From: Flectobacillus rivi
GTDB taxonomy: Bacteria > Bacteroidota > Bacteroidia > Cytophagales > Spirosomataceae
Direction: 5' to 3'
Length of the DNA: 64,000 nt
Assembly (NCBI RefSeq): GCF_030056655.1
Contig: NZ_JASHIE010000008.1
Span: forward strand, 1-64,000
This document shows, in pieces, positions 1 to 8,195 of the stretch. The position numbers were made by a program, and so were the translations under genes. The notes below the pieces were generated by a model that was not told the DNA's origin, ran no database searches, and was given only the letters and a program-made list of their open reading frames with translations. Positions within the stretch are counted from its first letter, which is position 1. Every line of letters starts with the position of its first letter.

Positions 1-126
1 TAGGCAATAGGCAATAGGCAATAGGCAATAGGCAATAGGCAATAGGCAATAGGCAATAGGCAATAGGCAATAGGCAATAGGCAATAGGCAATAGGCAATA
101 GGCAATAGGCAATAGGCAATAGGCAA
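1..126. repeat. TAGGCAA heptamer tandem array, 18 copies
   Basis: The unit TAGGCAA is repeated 18 times without an error and runs off the left edge of the window, so the true array may be longer. Seven is not a multiple of three that would suit a coding repeat, and no gene spans it. Related TTAGGC/TAGGCA words recur in other intergenic spacers here (near 17297, 30200 and 40735). Slippage and variable copy number are expected. It is not CRISPR because there are no spacers. Confidence 0.97.
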
Positions 127-220
127 TTAGAAAAAAAAAAATCGACCCCAGCCTTATCTACTCGGTTTTCACAAACTTTTTTTGCTTTTTTCCAAAAAAA
201 CTAAACCTTATCTCCTCACC

Positions 221-342
221 CTAAACCTTAAAAAAACACTTTGTGCCTCTGTGCCTGTTCACTAAACCCCTATTCACTAATCCCTATCCCCTCACCCCTC
301 AACCCTAAAAAACACTTTGTGCCTTTGTCCCTGTTCACTAAC
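221..342. repeat. Two tandem copies of the CACTTTGTGCC intergenic repeat
   Basis: The words CACTTTGTGCCTCTGTGCC (from 237) and CACTTTGTGCCTTTGTCCC (from 313), each followed by TGTTCACTAA, form an imperfect tandem duplication directly upstream of the first response regulator gene. The same core recurs around 8196-8280, 18459-18513, 30205-30240 and 54283-54374. The rest of 127-352 is low-complexity CT-rich sequence in which I see no gene. Confidence 0.8.
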
Positions 343-352
343 AAATACCCCC

Positions 353-1111
353 ATGAGCAACATAAAAAGTATAATCATAGACGACGAACCCAAAGCAAGA
401 GTATTACTCAATGCAATCGTTGAGCAATATTGTCCCAAGGTAAGTGTAGAGGCCTTGTGTAATGACCTACCTTCAGGAATCAAAGCTATCAAAAAGTATA
501 AACCTGATCTTATTTTTCTTGACATCGAAATGCCAGGGCATAGTGGACTTGAATTATTAGATTTTTTTGATGAAGAAGAAGTGAACTTTGGTATCATTTT
601 CACCACTGCCTATAATGAATATGCTCTTCAAGCTTTTAAGTTTTCGGCGATTGACTATCTTCTCAAACCAATACAACACACCCAACTGATGGAAGCTGTC
701 GAAAGGTTTAGTCGCAAAAGGGAACAATCGCAAAGTCAACAATTAAAGGCTTTACAGAACAATTTGAATGTATCGAAATCTTGGGAAGAAAAAAGAATCG
801 TTGTGCCCAACGGTCAAAACTACAAGCTGCTGAGTCCATCAGACATTCTGATGATCAAAGGTGAAGGTTCCTACAGTGAACTATATCTGCAAGATGGAAC
901 TAGAATTTTAGCAAGTCGCAATCTAAAGCATTTCGAAGAAATACTTTCTCATGTTCCCTATTTTTTTAGAACACATAAGTCCTATCTCGTCAACTTACAA
1001 AGCGTAGTAGAATTTGTCAAAAGTGACGGAGGTTATCTCAATATCAAAGGCGGATTGGTAGCTGGTATCTCTCCAGAAAAAGTAGATGAGTTTTGGGAAA
1101 GACTCAAATAA
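353..1111 (+). CDS. LytTR-family response regulator
   Basis: A 252-residue two-component regulator. Residues 1 to about 120 form a receiver domain with the acidic pair Asp10/Asp11 and the phosphoacceptor Asp57 in FLDIEMPG. Residues about 150-250 form a LytTR DNA-binding domain, recognisable from the SYSELYLQDG and FRTHKSYLVNL motifs. I chose the ATG at 353 because the receiver fold begins MSNIKSIIIDDE; an upstream in-frame start at 317 would add a Cys-rich stretch translated from the CACTTTGTGCC repeat. Partner kinases of this family are usually LytS/YehU type and adjacent. None is next to it inside the window, so the partner may lie upstream of position 1 or elsewhere. Its targets are unknown. 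Confidence 0.9.
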   Translation: MSNIKSIIIDDEPKARVLLNAIVEQYCPKVSVEALCNDLPSGIKAIKKYKPDLIFLDIEMPGHSGLELLDFFDEEEVNFGIIFTTAYNEYALQAFKFSAIDYLLKPIQHTQLMEAVERFSRKREQSQSQQLKALQNNLNVSKSWEEKRIVVPNGQNYKLLSPSDILMIKGEGSYSELYLQDGTRILASRNLKHFEEILSHVPYFFRTHKSYLVNLQSVVEFVKSDGGYLNIKGGLVAGISPEKVDEFWERLK

Positions 1112-1134
1112 TCAAATGAGTTGTGAATGAATTT

Positions 1135-1169
1135 GTAGAGACGCACGACGCAATGCATTGCGTCTCTAC
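1135..1169. repeat. GTAGAGACGCA palindromic repeat, possible terminator
   Basis: The arms GTAGAGACGCA (1135-1145) and TGCGTCTCTAC (1159-1169) pair perfectly, and the centre holds a second palindrome, ACGCAATGCATTGCGT (1148-1163). It lies between two convergent genes and could stop transcription from either side, although there is no long T tract. The same GTAGAGACGCAAT word is inside the two 152-bp repeats at 5286 and 11329, so it belongs to a dispersed family. Confidence 0.75.
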
Positions 1170-1222
1170 GGATGACATTTTCTTTAAATAATCCCTCAAT
1201 CACACCCCATCCATTCACTCAA

Positions 1223-2635
1223 TTACAAAAGTGTGCTAGGACAAACATAGTCTGTGAGCTTCAATTTATTAGTTGCTTTGATAGCACTAAAACCACCTGT
1301 AACATCAACAAGATTTTCAAATCCTCTAGCTTTCAAGATAGAAATGGCCACCATAGAGCGGTAACCTCCTGCACAATGCACATAAGTAGTGACATCACGA
1401 TCGATACTAGCCATGTAATTATTCAAGAAATCTAAAGGAGCATTCTCTATTCCCACCACATGCTCAGAATCATACTCGCTTTTACGGCGTACATCTATGG
1501 CTTTGAGAGTATTATCTTTACTAAATTTCTCCACAAAATCTTCTGCCGAAATAGTATTTACGGTATCTATCTCACGACCTTCGGCAGCCCAAGCTTCGAA
1601 GCCTCCTTTTAAATAGCCAATACAATTGTCGTAACCCACACGCGATAAACGTAAGACTGCTTCCTCCTCATTTCCTTCTTCAGTTATCAACAAAATAGGT
1701 TGTTGTAAATCAGTAATCAAAGTACCTACCCACGAAGCAAACTGACCTTCCAGACCGATATTAATTGCATTTGGAATAAAACCTTTGGCAAAATCGTTCG
1801 CAGCACGAACATCCAACACAAGGGCATTTTCTTCGTTACTTGCCGCTTCAAATGCTGCGGGACTAAGCGCTTGTGTTCCTTTGGCTATTACCTCATCAAC
1901 ATTGGCATAACCCATTTTATTCATTACAGCATTTTTAGGAAAATACTGAGGTGGCGTTACTAATCCTGTGAGTACTTCTTTGACAAACTGCTCTTTTGAT
2001 TTTGCCTGCAATGCATAATTAAAACGCTTTTGATTGCCCAATCGATCGGTCGTTTCTTTACTCATATTTTTGCCACAAGCCGAACCCGCTCCGTGCCCTG
2101 GGTACACAATAACATCGTCGGGCAAAGTCAAAATTTTGTTTTGAAGACTTTCATATAATAACCCAGCCAAATCTTCTTGTGTTAGGTCAGATTTTACGGC
2201 TAAGTCAGGACGACCCACATCTCCAATAAAAAGTGTATCTCCAGAGAAGATGGCATTTTCTTTTCCATTTTCATCAATCAACAAAAACGAAGACGACTCC
2301 ATGGTATGACCTGGGGTATGCAAAACCTTGATTTTGATATTACCTACTTTAAACTCTTCGCCATCCTCAGCAATATATGCTGGATAGGCAGGTTGAGCAG
2401 TCGGACCAAATACAATAGTGGCGCCCGTTTTGTTAGAAAGGTCGATATGTCCCGAAACAAAATCGGCATGAAAGTGCGTTTCAAAAACATATTTGATTTG
2501 CGCATTATCTTTCTCGGCACGCTCGATATAAGGTTTTGATTCGCGAAGTGGATCAATGATAGCAACCTCTCCTGCTGACTCAATATAGTACGCTGCTTCA
2601 GCTAAACATCCTGTATAAATTTGTTCTACTTTCAT
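1223..2635 (-). CDS. CstB-like persulfide dioxygenase-rhodanese fusion, copy 1
   Basis: A 470-residue fusion. The N-terminal metallo-beta-lactamase domain carries THFHADFVSGH (His54, His56, Asp58), the iron site of ETHE1-type persulfide dioxygenases, which oxidise glutathione- or thiol-bound persulfide to sulfite. Two rhodanese folds follow. The first lacks an active-site cysteine (pseudo-rhodanese); the second has HCAGGYRS with Cys421. This is the domain order of Staphylococcus aureus CstB, in which the rhodanese makes thiosulfate from the product. The start at 2635 (MKVEQIYTGC) matches the paralogue at 9712; the 17-residue upstream extension is not shared. A Crp-type operator lies upstream at 2713-2728. 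I infer a cytoplasmic role in sulfide detoxification. Confidence 0.93.
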   Translation of the reverse strand: MKVEQIYTGCLAEAAYYIESAGEVAIIDPLRESKPYIERAEKDNAQIKYVFETHFHADFVSGHIDLSNKTGATIVFGPTAQPAYPAYIAEDGEEFKVGNIKIKVLHTPGHTMESSSFLLIDENGKENAIFSGDTLFIGDVGRPDLAVKSDLTQEDLAGLLYESLQNKILTLPDDVIVYPGHGAGSACGKNMSKETTDRLGNQKRFNYALQAKSKEQFVKEVLTGLVTPPQYFPKNAVMNKMGYANVDEVIAKGTQALSPAAFEAASNEENALVLDVRAANDFAKGFIPNAINIGLEGQFASWVGTLITDLQQPILLITEEGNEEEAVLRLSRVGYDNCIGYLKGGFEAWAAEGREIDTVNTISAEDFVEKFSKDNTLKAIDVRRKSEYDSEHVVGIENAPLDFLNNYMASIDRDVTTYVHCAGGYRSMVAISILKARGFENLVDVTGGFSAIKATNKLKLTDYVCPSTLL

Positions 2636-2683
2636 GACTTCCAGTTGGTTAAATAATGTTTTCCTGTTTGAAATTTGATAGAA

Positions 2684-2728
2684 CAAAATTAGTCCAGTCC
2701 TCCACGCTCTTCTGTAACATTCCTCACA
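2684..2728 (-). promoter_or_regulatory. Crp/Fnr-type operator (site A) and -7 box for CstB-like copy 1
   Basis: On the plus strand TGTAA-CATTCC-TCACA occupies 2713-2728. On the gene strand a TAATTTTG box (TAnnTTTG consensus) occupies 2684-2691. The operator centre (2720.5) is 36.5 bp from the downstream end of the box, exactly as at sites B, C and D. A degenerate second palindrome, AGTGATAAATGTCAAT, lies just upstream at 2736-2751. The binding protein is inferred to be the Crp-family regulator at 20584-21213. Confidence 0.8.
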
Positions 2729-2792
2729 AAGGCTCAGTGATAAATGTCAATGAAAAAAATGATGAACCACAATGCTGATAGATAAATCTTAA

Positions 2793-2853
2793 GACATAAA
2801 AAAACTCGACAGAAATATTCCATCGAGTTTTAAGTTGCCCTTTCTATAATCTA
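2793..2853 (-). terminator. 61-bp direct repeat with intrinsic terminator, copy 1
   Basis: The arms AAAACTCGA (2801-2809) and TCGAGTTTT (2823-2831) form a 9-bp stem with a 13-nt loop. Read on the minus strand it is followed by a run of seven T, so it terminates the SnoaL/SDR genes. The whole 61 bp is identical to 4686-4746, with the SDR cassette in between. Confidence 0.9.
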
Positions 2854-2938
2854 TTCTATTAAAATCGTGGTTTTCTCCAACAAGGGCAGAAAAAATTTTC
2901 AACTTGTGAAACCTTAAGTGTGATTTATTACTCTAATA

Positions 2939-3256
2939 TCAGCCCGTAATTTTCAACGACTCAATTAGTCCATCTTTTAATTTAAAATGATACGATAACA
3001 CAATGGGACTACCCGGAAAATTACCTGAAACTTCTGCTTTTAAGACTTCTTCTTTTGCTAAATATTCCACAGGTTTCATCACGGCTTGGTACTCTTCATT
3101 AGCTTTTTTAATCCATTGTTGGATTTCTGTTTTCCCATTATGATTTTTTCCTTCGTCAAAGACTGTGGCGTTTTCTGTGAAACAATTGGCATAAGCCATA
3201 CTGTCGAAACTATTTTGTGCCTTTGTTAAATCTACAATTACATTTGGTAAGTTCAT
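2939..3256 (-). CDS. SnoaL/NTF2-like small protein
   Basis: A 105-residue protein of the SnoaL-like NTF2 fold. The visible signature is the early Asp/Met/Phe helix (NSFDSMAYANCFTENATVFD), the GK-TEIQQWI segment and a C-terminal strand ending LKITG. Such proteins are small cytoplasmic enzymes or ligand-binding proteins whose substrates cannot be read from sequence. It lies 18 bp downstream of the SDR gene on the same strand, so the two are probably one operon controlled by the divergent HxlR regulator. It belongs to the cassette between the 61-bp repeats. Confidence 0.8.
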   Translation of the reverse strand: MNLPNVIVDLTKAQNSFDSMAYANCFTENATVFDEGKNHNGKTEIQQWIKKANEEYQAVMKPVEYLAKEEVLKAEVSGNFPGSPIVLSYHFKLKDGLIESLKITG

Positions 3257-3274
3257 ATTCTTGATTTTAGATGA

Positions 3275-4069
3275 TTAAATGGTTGGTACTGTGCCGCCAT
3301 CAATTACATAATTTGTCCCTGTTAAATAATTGGCTCTTGGTGAAACCAAAAAGCCAACGAATTCAGCCACCTCTTCAGGTTGGGCTGGGCGACCAAAAGG
3401 AATTCCGCCCAAAGCGTCCATCACACTTTGTTGTGCTTCTTCTACAGTACTATTAGCATTTCTTGCAATCTCGCCCAACCAAGCTTTCGATGCTGTTGTA
3501 TTTATCCAACCTGGCGAAACAGTTAGGACACGAACTCCTTTTGGGGTAACTTCATTTGATAAACTTTTGCTATAATTAATCAATCCTGCTTTTGCGGCTG
3601 CATAGGGCAATGTGGAATCATATAGCGGTAGTTTACCTTGAATAGAAGCTATGTGAATAATAACACCGCTTTTTTTAGCTAACATTTGCGGTAAAAATCC
3701 TCTGTCTAGTCGAACAGGAGCAAATAAATTAGCTTGTAAGGTTGACTCCCAATCGTCATCAGTTAACACCGCAAAACCACCAGCAGGAGTTACTGAAGAC
3801 CCAAGGTTGTTCACAAGAATATCTAGTGTCCCATAAGTCGATAGTACTTCGCTGACTACTTTTTGTGTTCCTGCTGGTTTACTCAAATCGGCGGCTATAA
3901 AATCTAATTGTTCATTTTCATCTTCAGGAGCATTTCTGGCTGTGACAATGACAGTTGCACCAGCTTGTAAAAGCCTTTCTGCAATGGCTTTCCCTGCCCC
4001 TTTTGTACCTCCTGTTACCAAGGCAATCTTGCCCGATAATTCATTATTGAAATTAAAGTGTTGTTCCAT
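3275..4069 (-). CDS. Short-chain dehydrogenase/reductase
   Basis: A 264-residue classical SDR oxidoreductase. The Rossmann nucleotide site is TGGTKGAG (residues about 19-26), the structural NNLG motif is at 87-90, and the catalytic residues are Ser142, Tyr156 and Lys160 (YAAAK). NAD(P)-dependent reduction or oxidation of a carbonyl/alcohol is known for the family; the substrate is not evident. The start at 4069 (MEQHFNF) is preferred over 4117, which would add a segment with no family similarity. It is followed by the SnoaL gene and divergent from the HxlR regulator, an arrangement common for electrophile- or quinone-responsive oxidoreductases. Confidence 0.9.
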   Translation of the reverse strand: MEQHFNFNNELSGKIALVTGGTKGAGKAIAERLLQAGATVIVTARNAPEDENEQLDFIAADLSKPAGTQKVVSEVLSTYGTLDILVNNLGSSVTPAGGFAVLTDDDWESTLQANLFAPVRLDRGFLPQMLAKKSGVIIHIASIQGKLPLYDSTLPYAAAKAGLINYSKSLSNEVTPKGVRVLTVSPGWINTTASKAWLGEIARNANSTVEEAQQSVMDALGGIPFGRPAQPEEVAEFVGFLVSPRANYLTGTNYVIDGGTVPTI

Positions 4070-4193
4070 TTCTGTTGTTTTTTGTACAAATTTCCGACAT
4101 ACATACACATGAAACAATTACGGAAATACGATTCGTATAGGGTTAAATTATTCCCATATTGCACCTTTTAGAACTATGGATTACTTTTGTTTT

Positions 4194-4562
4194 ATGTATG
4201 AAAGAAAAATTTTACCAAACCTGAATTGTGGTCTCGATTTAATTGGAGAAGTACTTTACGGCAAATGGAAAATCCGTTTGTTGTGGTTTATCAATGAAGG
4301 TCACAAACGCCCCAGCGAATTACAACGTAAAATACCCGATGCAACTCGTAGGGTGTTGAATATCCAGTTGAATGAATTGGAAGCTCACGATCTAGTGACC
4401 AAGAAAATTTACCCTGTTGTTCCACCAAAGGTAGAATACAGCCTGACTGAATTTGGTAAGTCTTTAATTCCTGTGCTCTCGGTTTTAGGGCAATGGGGCG
4501 ATGATAACGAAGAAAAACTACGATCAGTCATTATGAAACGATTAAATGCGGAAAACGAATAA
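4194..4562 (+). CDS. HxlR-family transcriptional regulator
   Basis: A 122-residue winged-helix protein. The family hallmarks are the Cys near the N terminus (LNCGLDLIGE), the GKWKIRLLWF helix, RKIPDATRRVLNIQLNELE as recognition helix, and PPKVEYSLTEFG in the wing. HxlR proteins act as dimers and several sense aldehydes or oxidants through the N-terminal cysteine. It is divergent from the SDR gene with a short shared promoter region, so it most likely controls that operon. The start is uncertain: 4176 and 4194 are both possible. A TAnnTTTG match at 4182-4189 overlaps both and would leave almost no leader, so that box may be fortuitous. Confidence 0.88.
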   Translation: MYERKILPNLNCGLDLIGEVLYGKWKIRLLWFINEGHKRPSELQRKIPDATRRVLNIQLNELEAHDLVTKKIYPVVPPKVEYSLTEFGKSLIPVLSVLGQWGDDNEEKLRSVIMKRLNAENE

Positions 4563-4685
4563 ATAACCAACAACGCAATACATTTTGTCCTTGTTGAAGT
4601 TATCTCCAACGAGACAAGCATCGGAATATTGTTGAATCTGGTTTCTTAACTCATTATTTTGAGGATGGTCAATTGGCGAGTTACT

Positions 4686-4746
4686 GACATAAAAAAACTC
4701 GACAGAAATATTCCATCGAGTTTTAAGTTGCCCTTTCTATAATCTA
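4686..4746 (-). terminator. 61-bp direct repeat with intrinsic terminator, copy 2
   Basis: It is identical over 61 bp to 2793-2853. On the minus strand the hairpin plus T tract sits just downstream of the rhodanese gene ending at 4795, so this is probably the original copy and terminates that gene. Confidence 0.9.
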
Positions 4747-4794
4747 CTTTTTAAAAATCTATAAGTGGTTAAGGTATTGAAAAACATAGCCTTA

Positions 4795-5127
4795 TTAGTA
4801 ATTCATAAAACCTCCAGACAGATTGTACACGTGCTCAAAGCCGTTATCTCCCATATACTTACATGCAGACCCACTACGATTACCGCTACGACAGTACACC
4901 AAGTACGTTTTGTCTTTAACTAATTGTGCTATTTTTTGTGAAAAATTCACATCCATCAAATCTATATTGATTGCTTTTGGAATCGAACCTTGTTTAAATT
5001 CTAAAGCAGTACGTACGTCAATAATTACAGCATTAGGATTTTCTGATATCATAGCCTTGAATGCTGATGAAGAAATATTTTCGTAGTTTTTCTTAGTTTT
5101 AAAAAAATCGAACATGGTCTTAGACAT
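4795..5127 (-). CDS. Single-domain rhodanese-like sulfurtransferase
   Basis: A 110-residue single rhodanese domain with the active-site loop CRSGNRS (Cys79), preceded by the IIDVRTALEF motif that begins the fold. There is no signal peptide, so it should be cytoplasmic and carry sulfane sulfur as a cysteine persulfide. An alternative start is 5115. Its promoter carries operator site B, and it is flanked by a persulfide dioxygenase gene, which suggests it moves sulfur between SQR-derived persulfide and the CstB-like enzymes. The last point is inference. Confidence 0.92.
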   Translation of the reverse strand: MSKTMFDFFKTKKNYENISSSAFKAMISENPNAVIIDVRTALEFKQGSIPKAINIDLMDVNFSQKIAQLVKDKTYLVYCRSGNRSGSACKYMGDNGFEHVYNLSGGFMNY

Positions 5128-5177
5128 TTAAAATATTAATGGTTAAAGGATACCTCTTGGCATCTTTAACTATAGAC

Positions 5178-5222
5178 CAAAGTTCGCTATAAAGTCACTG
5201 CCTTACAGTGATATATGTTACA
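5178..5222 (-). promoter_or_regulatory. Crp/Fnr-type operator (site B) and -7 box for rhodanese
   Basis: AGTGA-TATATG-TTACA lies at 5207-5222 and its centre (5214.5) is 36.5 bp from the end of a GAACTTTG box (5178-5185 on the gene strand, one mismatch to TAnnTTTG). A second perfect inverted repeat, TCACTG-ccttA-CAGTGA (5195-5211), overlaps its left half and could bind another dimer or be chance. Confidence 0.8.
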
Positions 5223-5285
5223 TAGGACAATTTATTTTTTAAAAAAATATCCCTATATCCCTGATTTAATTAAGTGAATTGAGAT

Positions 5286-5437
5286 TGAGCGAGTGAGTGA
5301 TTATGTAAAAATTTGTATTCCATCAGTAGAGACGCAATGATTGCGTCTTAAGCCAAGTTATATCTAGCATAGTAGCATCAAAAAAGCGGTCGAAAATAAT
5401 TTTCCGACCGCTTTTTTGATGAAAATTTGAAGAATAA
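5286..5437. repeat. 152-bp dispersed repeat with long palindrome, copy 1
   Basis: It is about 88% identical by eye to 11329-11480, in the same orientation and of the same length. It contains a GTAGAGACGCAATG word and ends in a 17-bp perfect stem (5376-5392 with 5405-5421, 12-nt loop) flanked by A and T tracts, which should act as a terminator in both directions, including for cydB. The remaining bases of the 418-bp spacer are operator site B and AT-rich sequence. Confidence 0.9.
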
Positions 5438-5545
5438 TTCTAATTCGAAAAAATGATATTAACCTGCTTGATAACATGAAAATCACTCAATCTCAATTCA
5501 CTCAATTAGAAATGACACATCAATCTAAAATTAAACGTATCTCCA

Positions 5546-6580
5546 CTAGTAGCTTGTTTCGTCCAATTTTACTTTTCCTCTAAAAGTCCAAAATACAAAG
5601 CCTGTGTAGAGTCCCACCAAAGGCACGCCAATGACAGCAAACGTTAGCATAATTTTCAGAGATTTATCAGTTGATGACCCATTGTGGATATCTATGTGAA
5701 ACTGTGGGTCGATTGTGGATAACACAATGTTGGGAAATAAGCCTACAGCCACCAATGCCATTAACATTGCTGTTACAAAAGCGGAAGAAAAAAAAGCAAA
5801 ACGATATTTACGCTTCGTAATTTGTCGTGTAATGTTAGCTACAGCCAAAATTGTAAGTACAGGGAAGAAAAACATCATCGGTACTTCCTTAAACCTTTCG
5901 ACCATGTGTGGCAAATATAACAGCGTGTAAACCGTACTTAAAGCAAACATCAACACAAAAAAGATGGTGGTATTTTTTACCAAAACCGTCAATTTAGCAT
6001 AAAGACGATTCTCTGTTTTCATCACCAAGTAAATAGCCCCGTGCATCATAAACAACGATAATGTAGTAATCGCCATCAAAATAGAAAATGGATTAAAGAA
6101 ATCCCCAACTGTTCCTCTATAAATAAATTGGTCGTCGATTGGCAAACCCTGAATGATATTTCCAAGTACCAACCCCAAAGACAACGCCAACATAATACTC
6201 GAAACGCTGTAGCTCACATCCCATAGCTGACGCCACCAAGCCATTGGTTCTTTGGAACGAAATTCAATGGAGATTGCACGAAAAATTAATAATACCAAAA
6301 ACAGCATAAACAACTCATAAAAAGCCGAAAACACCGTCGCATATACTACTGGAAAACCTGCAAATAACGCCCCTCCTCCTATTACTAGCCACACTTCATT
6401 ACCGTCCCATACAGGCCCGATGGCATTGAGTGCAATACGGCGACTTTCTTCTTTTTTGAAAAATAAATGCAAAGCTCCTGCTCCCAAATCAAAACCATCC
6501 AAAATAGCATATCCAGTAAATACACCACCTACAACCAAAAACCACCACGTAGGTAAGTCGAGTCCAAAGATTGTTTCCAT
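5546..6580 (-). CDS. cydB: Cytochrome bd ubiquinol/menaquinol oxidase subunit II
   Basis: A 344-residue polytopic membrane protein with the subunit II signature early in the chain: GYAILDGFDLGAG, then IGPVWDGNEVWLV. It pairs with CydA to reduce oxygen to water with quinol electrons, without proton pumping and with high oxygen affinity. It starts 27 bp after the cydA stop on the same strand, so they form an operon. Cytochrome bd is known to resist sulfide far better than heme-copper oxidases, which fits its place amid sulfide genes. Length is slightly below the Escherichia coli protein. Confidence 0.96.
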   Translation of the reverse strand: METIFGLDLPTWWFLVVGGVFTGYAILDGFDLGAGALHLFFKKEESRRIALNAIGPVWDGNEVWLVIGGGALFAGFPVVYATVFSAFYELFMLFLVLLIFRAISIEFRSKEPMAWWRQLWDVSYSVSSIMLALSLGLVLGNIIQGLPIDDQFIYRGTVGDFFNPFSILMAITTLSLFMMHGAIYLVMKTENRLYAKLTVLVKNTTIFFVLMFALSTVYTLLYLPHMVERFKEVPMMFFFPVLTILAVANITRQITKRKYRFAFFSSAFVTAMLMALVAVGLFPNIVLSTIDPQFHIDIHNGSSTDKSLKIMLTFAVIGVPLVGLYTGFVFWTFRGKVKLDETSY

Positions 6581-6607
6581 AATATCTGTTTTGCCAAAGG
6601 CTTTAGC

Positions 6608-7993
6608 TTATTGTAAAATTGGGTTATCACGTTTTGAATAATCAGGAATATCATCTGAATAATCTCCTGAGTAGTCGTCGGTTGGTCCATGTTTGATTTT
6701 TTTATTAAGCAAATACACAAACAAGCCAAACAAGAGAATATACACCAAGGTGAACAATACCAGTGAAAAAATCACCTGTGATGCTTTCAGAGATTGCGAC
6801 AAAGCATCGGATGTTCTCAGCAAACCATATACAACCCAAGGTTGGCGACCAACCTCCGCCGAATACCAGCCCAATTGATTGGCTAATTGTGGCAACAATA
6901 CCGACCACGCAAAAATTTGTAATAGCCAACGTTGTTCAAATAAATTGCCTTTCCACCACAAGAACGATGCTAGCAAAGTCAATGCAATCAATGTCATTCC
7001 AATAGCAACCATCAAATGATAGGTCTGAAATACAAAATTGACGGCTTTGGGCTGGTCTTCCTTCTTGAAGGCATTTAAGCCTGTAACGGGTTTGTTAAAA
7101 TCTTGATAAAGTAAAAAACTTAGTCCTTTCGGAATCTTAAGTCCTGACACTTCCTGCTTTTGGGTATCTACCCAGCCCAACAAATACATATCCGCTACGG
7201 CAGATGCTTCATAATGACCTTCAAAAGCAGCAAGTTTGGCAGGTTGATTGTGCGCCACGCCATCCGCTGATTTATGTCCTGAAAATAGCTGTAAAAGCGA
7301 AGCAATCGTAGCCACAACCAAGGCTATTTTAAATCCTTTTCGAGCAATTTCGACATGACGATTACGCAGTAAATAATAGGCATTGACACTCAATACCAAA
7401 AACGAACCTGCTAAAAAAGACCCCAACAGCACATGAGAAAGCCTTTCAACTGAAGATGGATTGAAAACCATTGCCCAAAAATCGGTAATCACCGCACGGG
7501 CATGAATTCCCTTACCTTCGATGCGAAAACCTGCTGGCGTTTGTTGCCACGAGTTAGCCACAACAATCCAAATAGCTGAAAACATCGAACCCATTGCTAC
7601 CATGATGGTTGAGAAGAAGTGTACTCGTCGGCTTACTCTATTCCATCCAAAAAGTAAGATTCCTAAAAAGCCCGATTCGAGGGCAAACGCAAAAATTCCT
7701 TCTGCTGCCAAGGCACTTCCAAAAATATCGCCAACATAACGAGAGTAAACAGCCCAATTGGTACCAAACTCAAATTCCATCACGATACCTGTAGCTACGC
7801 CAATACCAAAAATCAAGGCAAAGATTTTTATCCAAAAACGAGTCATCTGAGCATAAGCTTCTTTGCCTGTGCGCAGATACTGGGCTTCCATGATAACCAT
7901 CACGATACCAAGACCAATACTGAGAGGGGGATAAATGTAGTGAAACGCCACCGTAAAGGCGAACTGAATGCGGGATAAAAACGCTGTATCCAT
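6608..7993 (-). CDS. cydA: Cytochrome bd oxidase subunit I
   Basis: A 461-residue multi-pass membrane protein. The heme ligand His18 is in FTVAFHYIYPP, a second conserved His is in ERLSHVLLGSF, and the quinol/heme region motif GRQPWVVYGLLRT is present near the C terminus. It is shorter than E. coli CydA (about 520), consistent with a short Q-loop form. It is first in the cydAB operon. I see no TGTGA-N6-TTACA operator in the 300 bp upstream, so it may be under separate control. The neighbouring SQR delivers electrons to the same quinone pool that this enzyme oxidises. Confidence 0.96.
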   Translation of the reverse strand: MDTAFLSRIQFAFTVAFHYIYPPLSIGLGIVMVIMEAQYLRTGKEAYAQMTRFWIKIFALIFGIGVATGIVMEFEFGTNWAVYSRYVGDIFGSALAAEGIFAFALESGFLGILLFGWNRVSRRVHFFSTIMVAMGSMFSAIWIVVANSWQQTPAGFRIEGKGIHARAVITDFWAMVFNPSSVERLSHVLLGSFLAGSFLVLSVNAYYLLRNRHVEIARKGFKIALVVATIASLLQLFSGHKSADGVAHNQPAKLAAFEGHYEASAVADMYLLGWVDTQKQEVSGLKIPKGLSFLLYQDFNKPVTGLNAFKKEDQPKAVNFVFQTYHLMVAIGMTLIALTLLASFLWWKGNLFEQRWLLQIFAWSVLLPQLANQLGWYSAEVGRQPWVVYGLLRTSDALSQSLKASQVIFSLVLFTLVYILLFGLFVYLLNKKIKHGPTDDYSGDYSDDIPDYSKRDNPILQ

Positions 7994-8122
7994 AACATTG
8001 TGAAGTTTAGATTGAGATTGTATTGTGGGGATAGTGGCTAGCGTTTTTCAAGAAAATTTTGTTGAAAAACTATTTTCCTGAAATCAAATTCCCCTAAAGT
8101 TGGGGTAGAAAATGATAAAAAA

Positions 8123-8151
8123 AAAGATACAGTTAAAGCAACTGTATCTTT
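8123..8151. terminator. Hairpin terminator downstream of CstB-like copy 2
   Basis: The arms AAAGATACAGTT (8123-8134) and AACTGTATCTTT (8140-8151) pair perfectly around a 5-nt loop, with A-rich sequence before and T-rich after, so it can end transcription from either strand. It lies in the 303-bp spacer upstream of cydA. Confidence 0.75.
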
Positions 8152-8195
8152 TACAATTTTTACCTAAAATCATACTAAAAAAAGGTCGTTAATTA

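Noticed and set aside
1..126. The heptamer array as a CRISPR array
   Set aside because: The units are 7 bp with no spacers and there are no cas genes.
4182..4189. TACTTTTG as promoter of the HxlR gene
   Set aside because: It overlaps the possible start codons and would leave almost no leader, so it is probably fortuitous unless the mRNA is leaderless.
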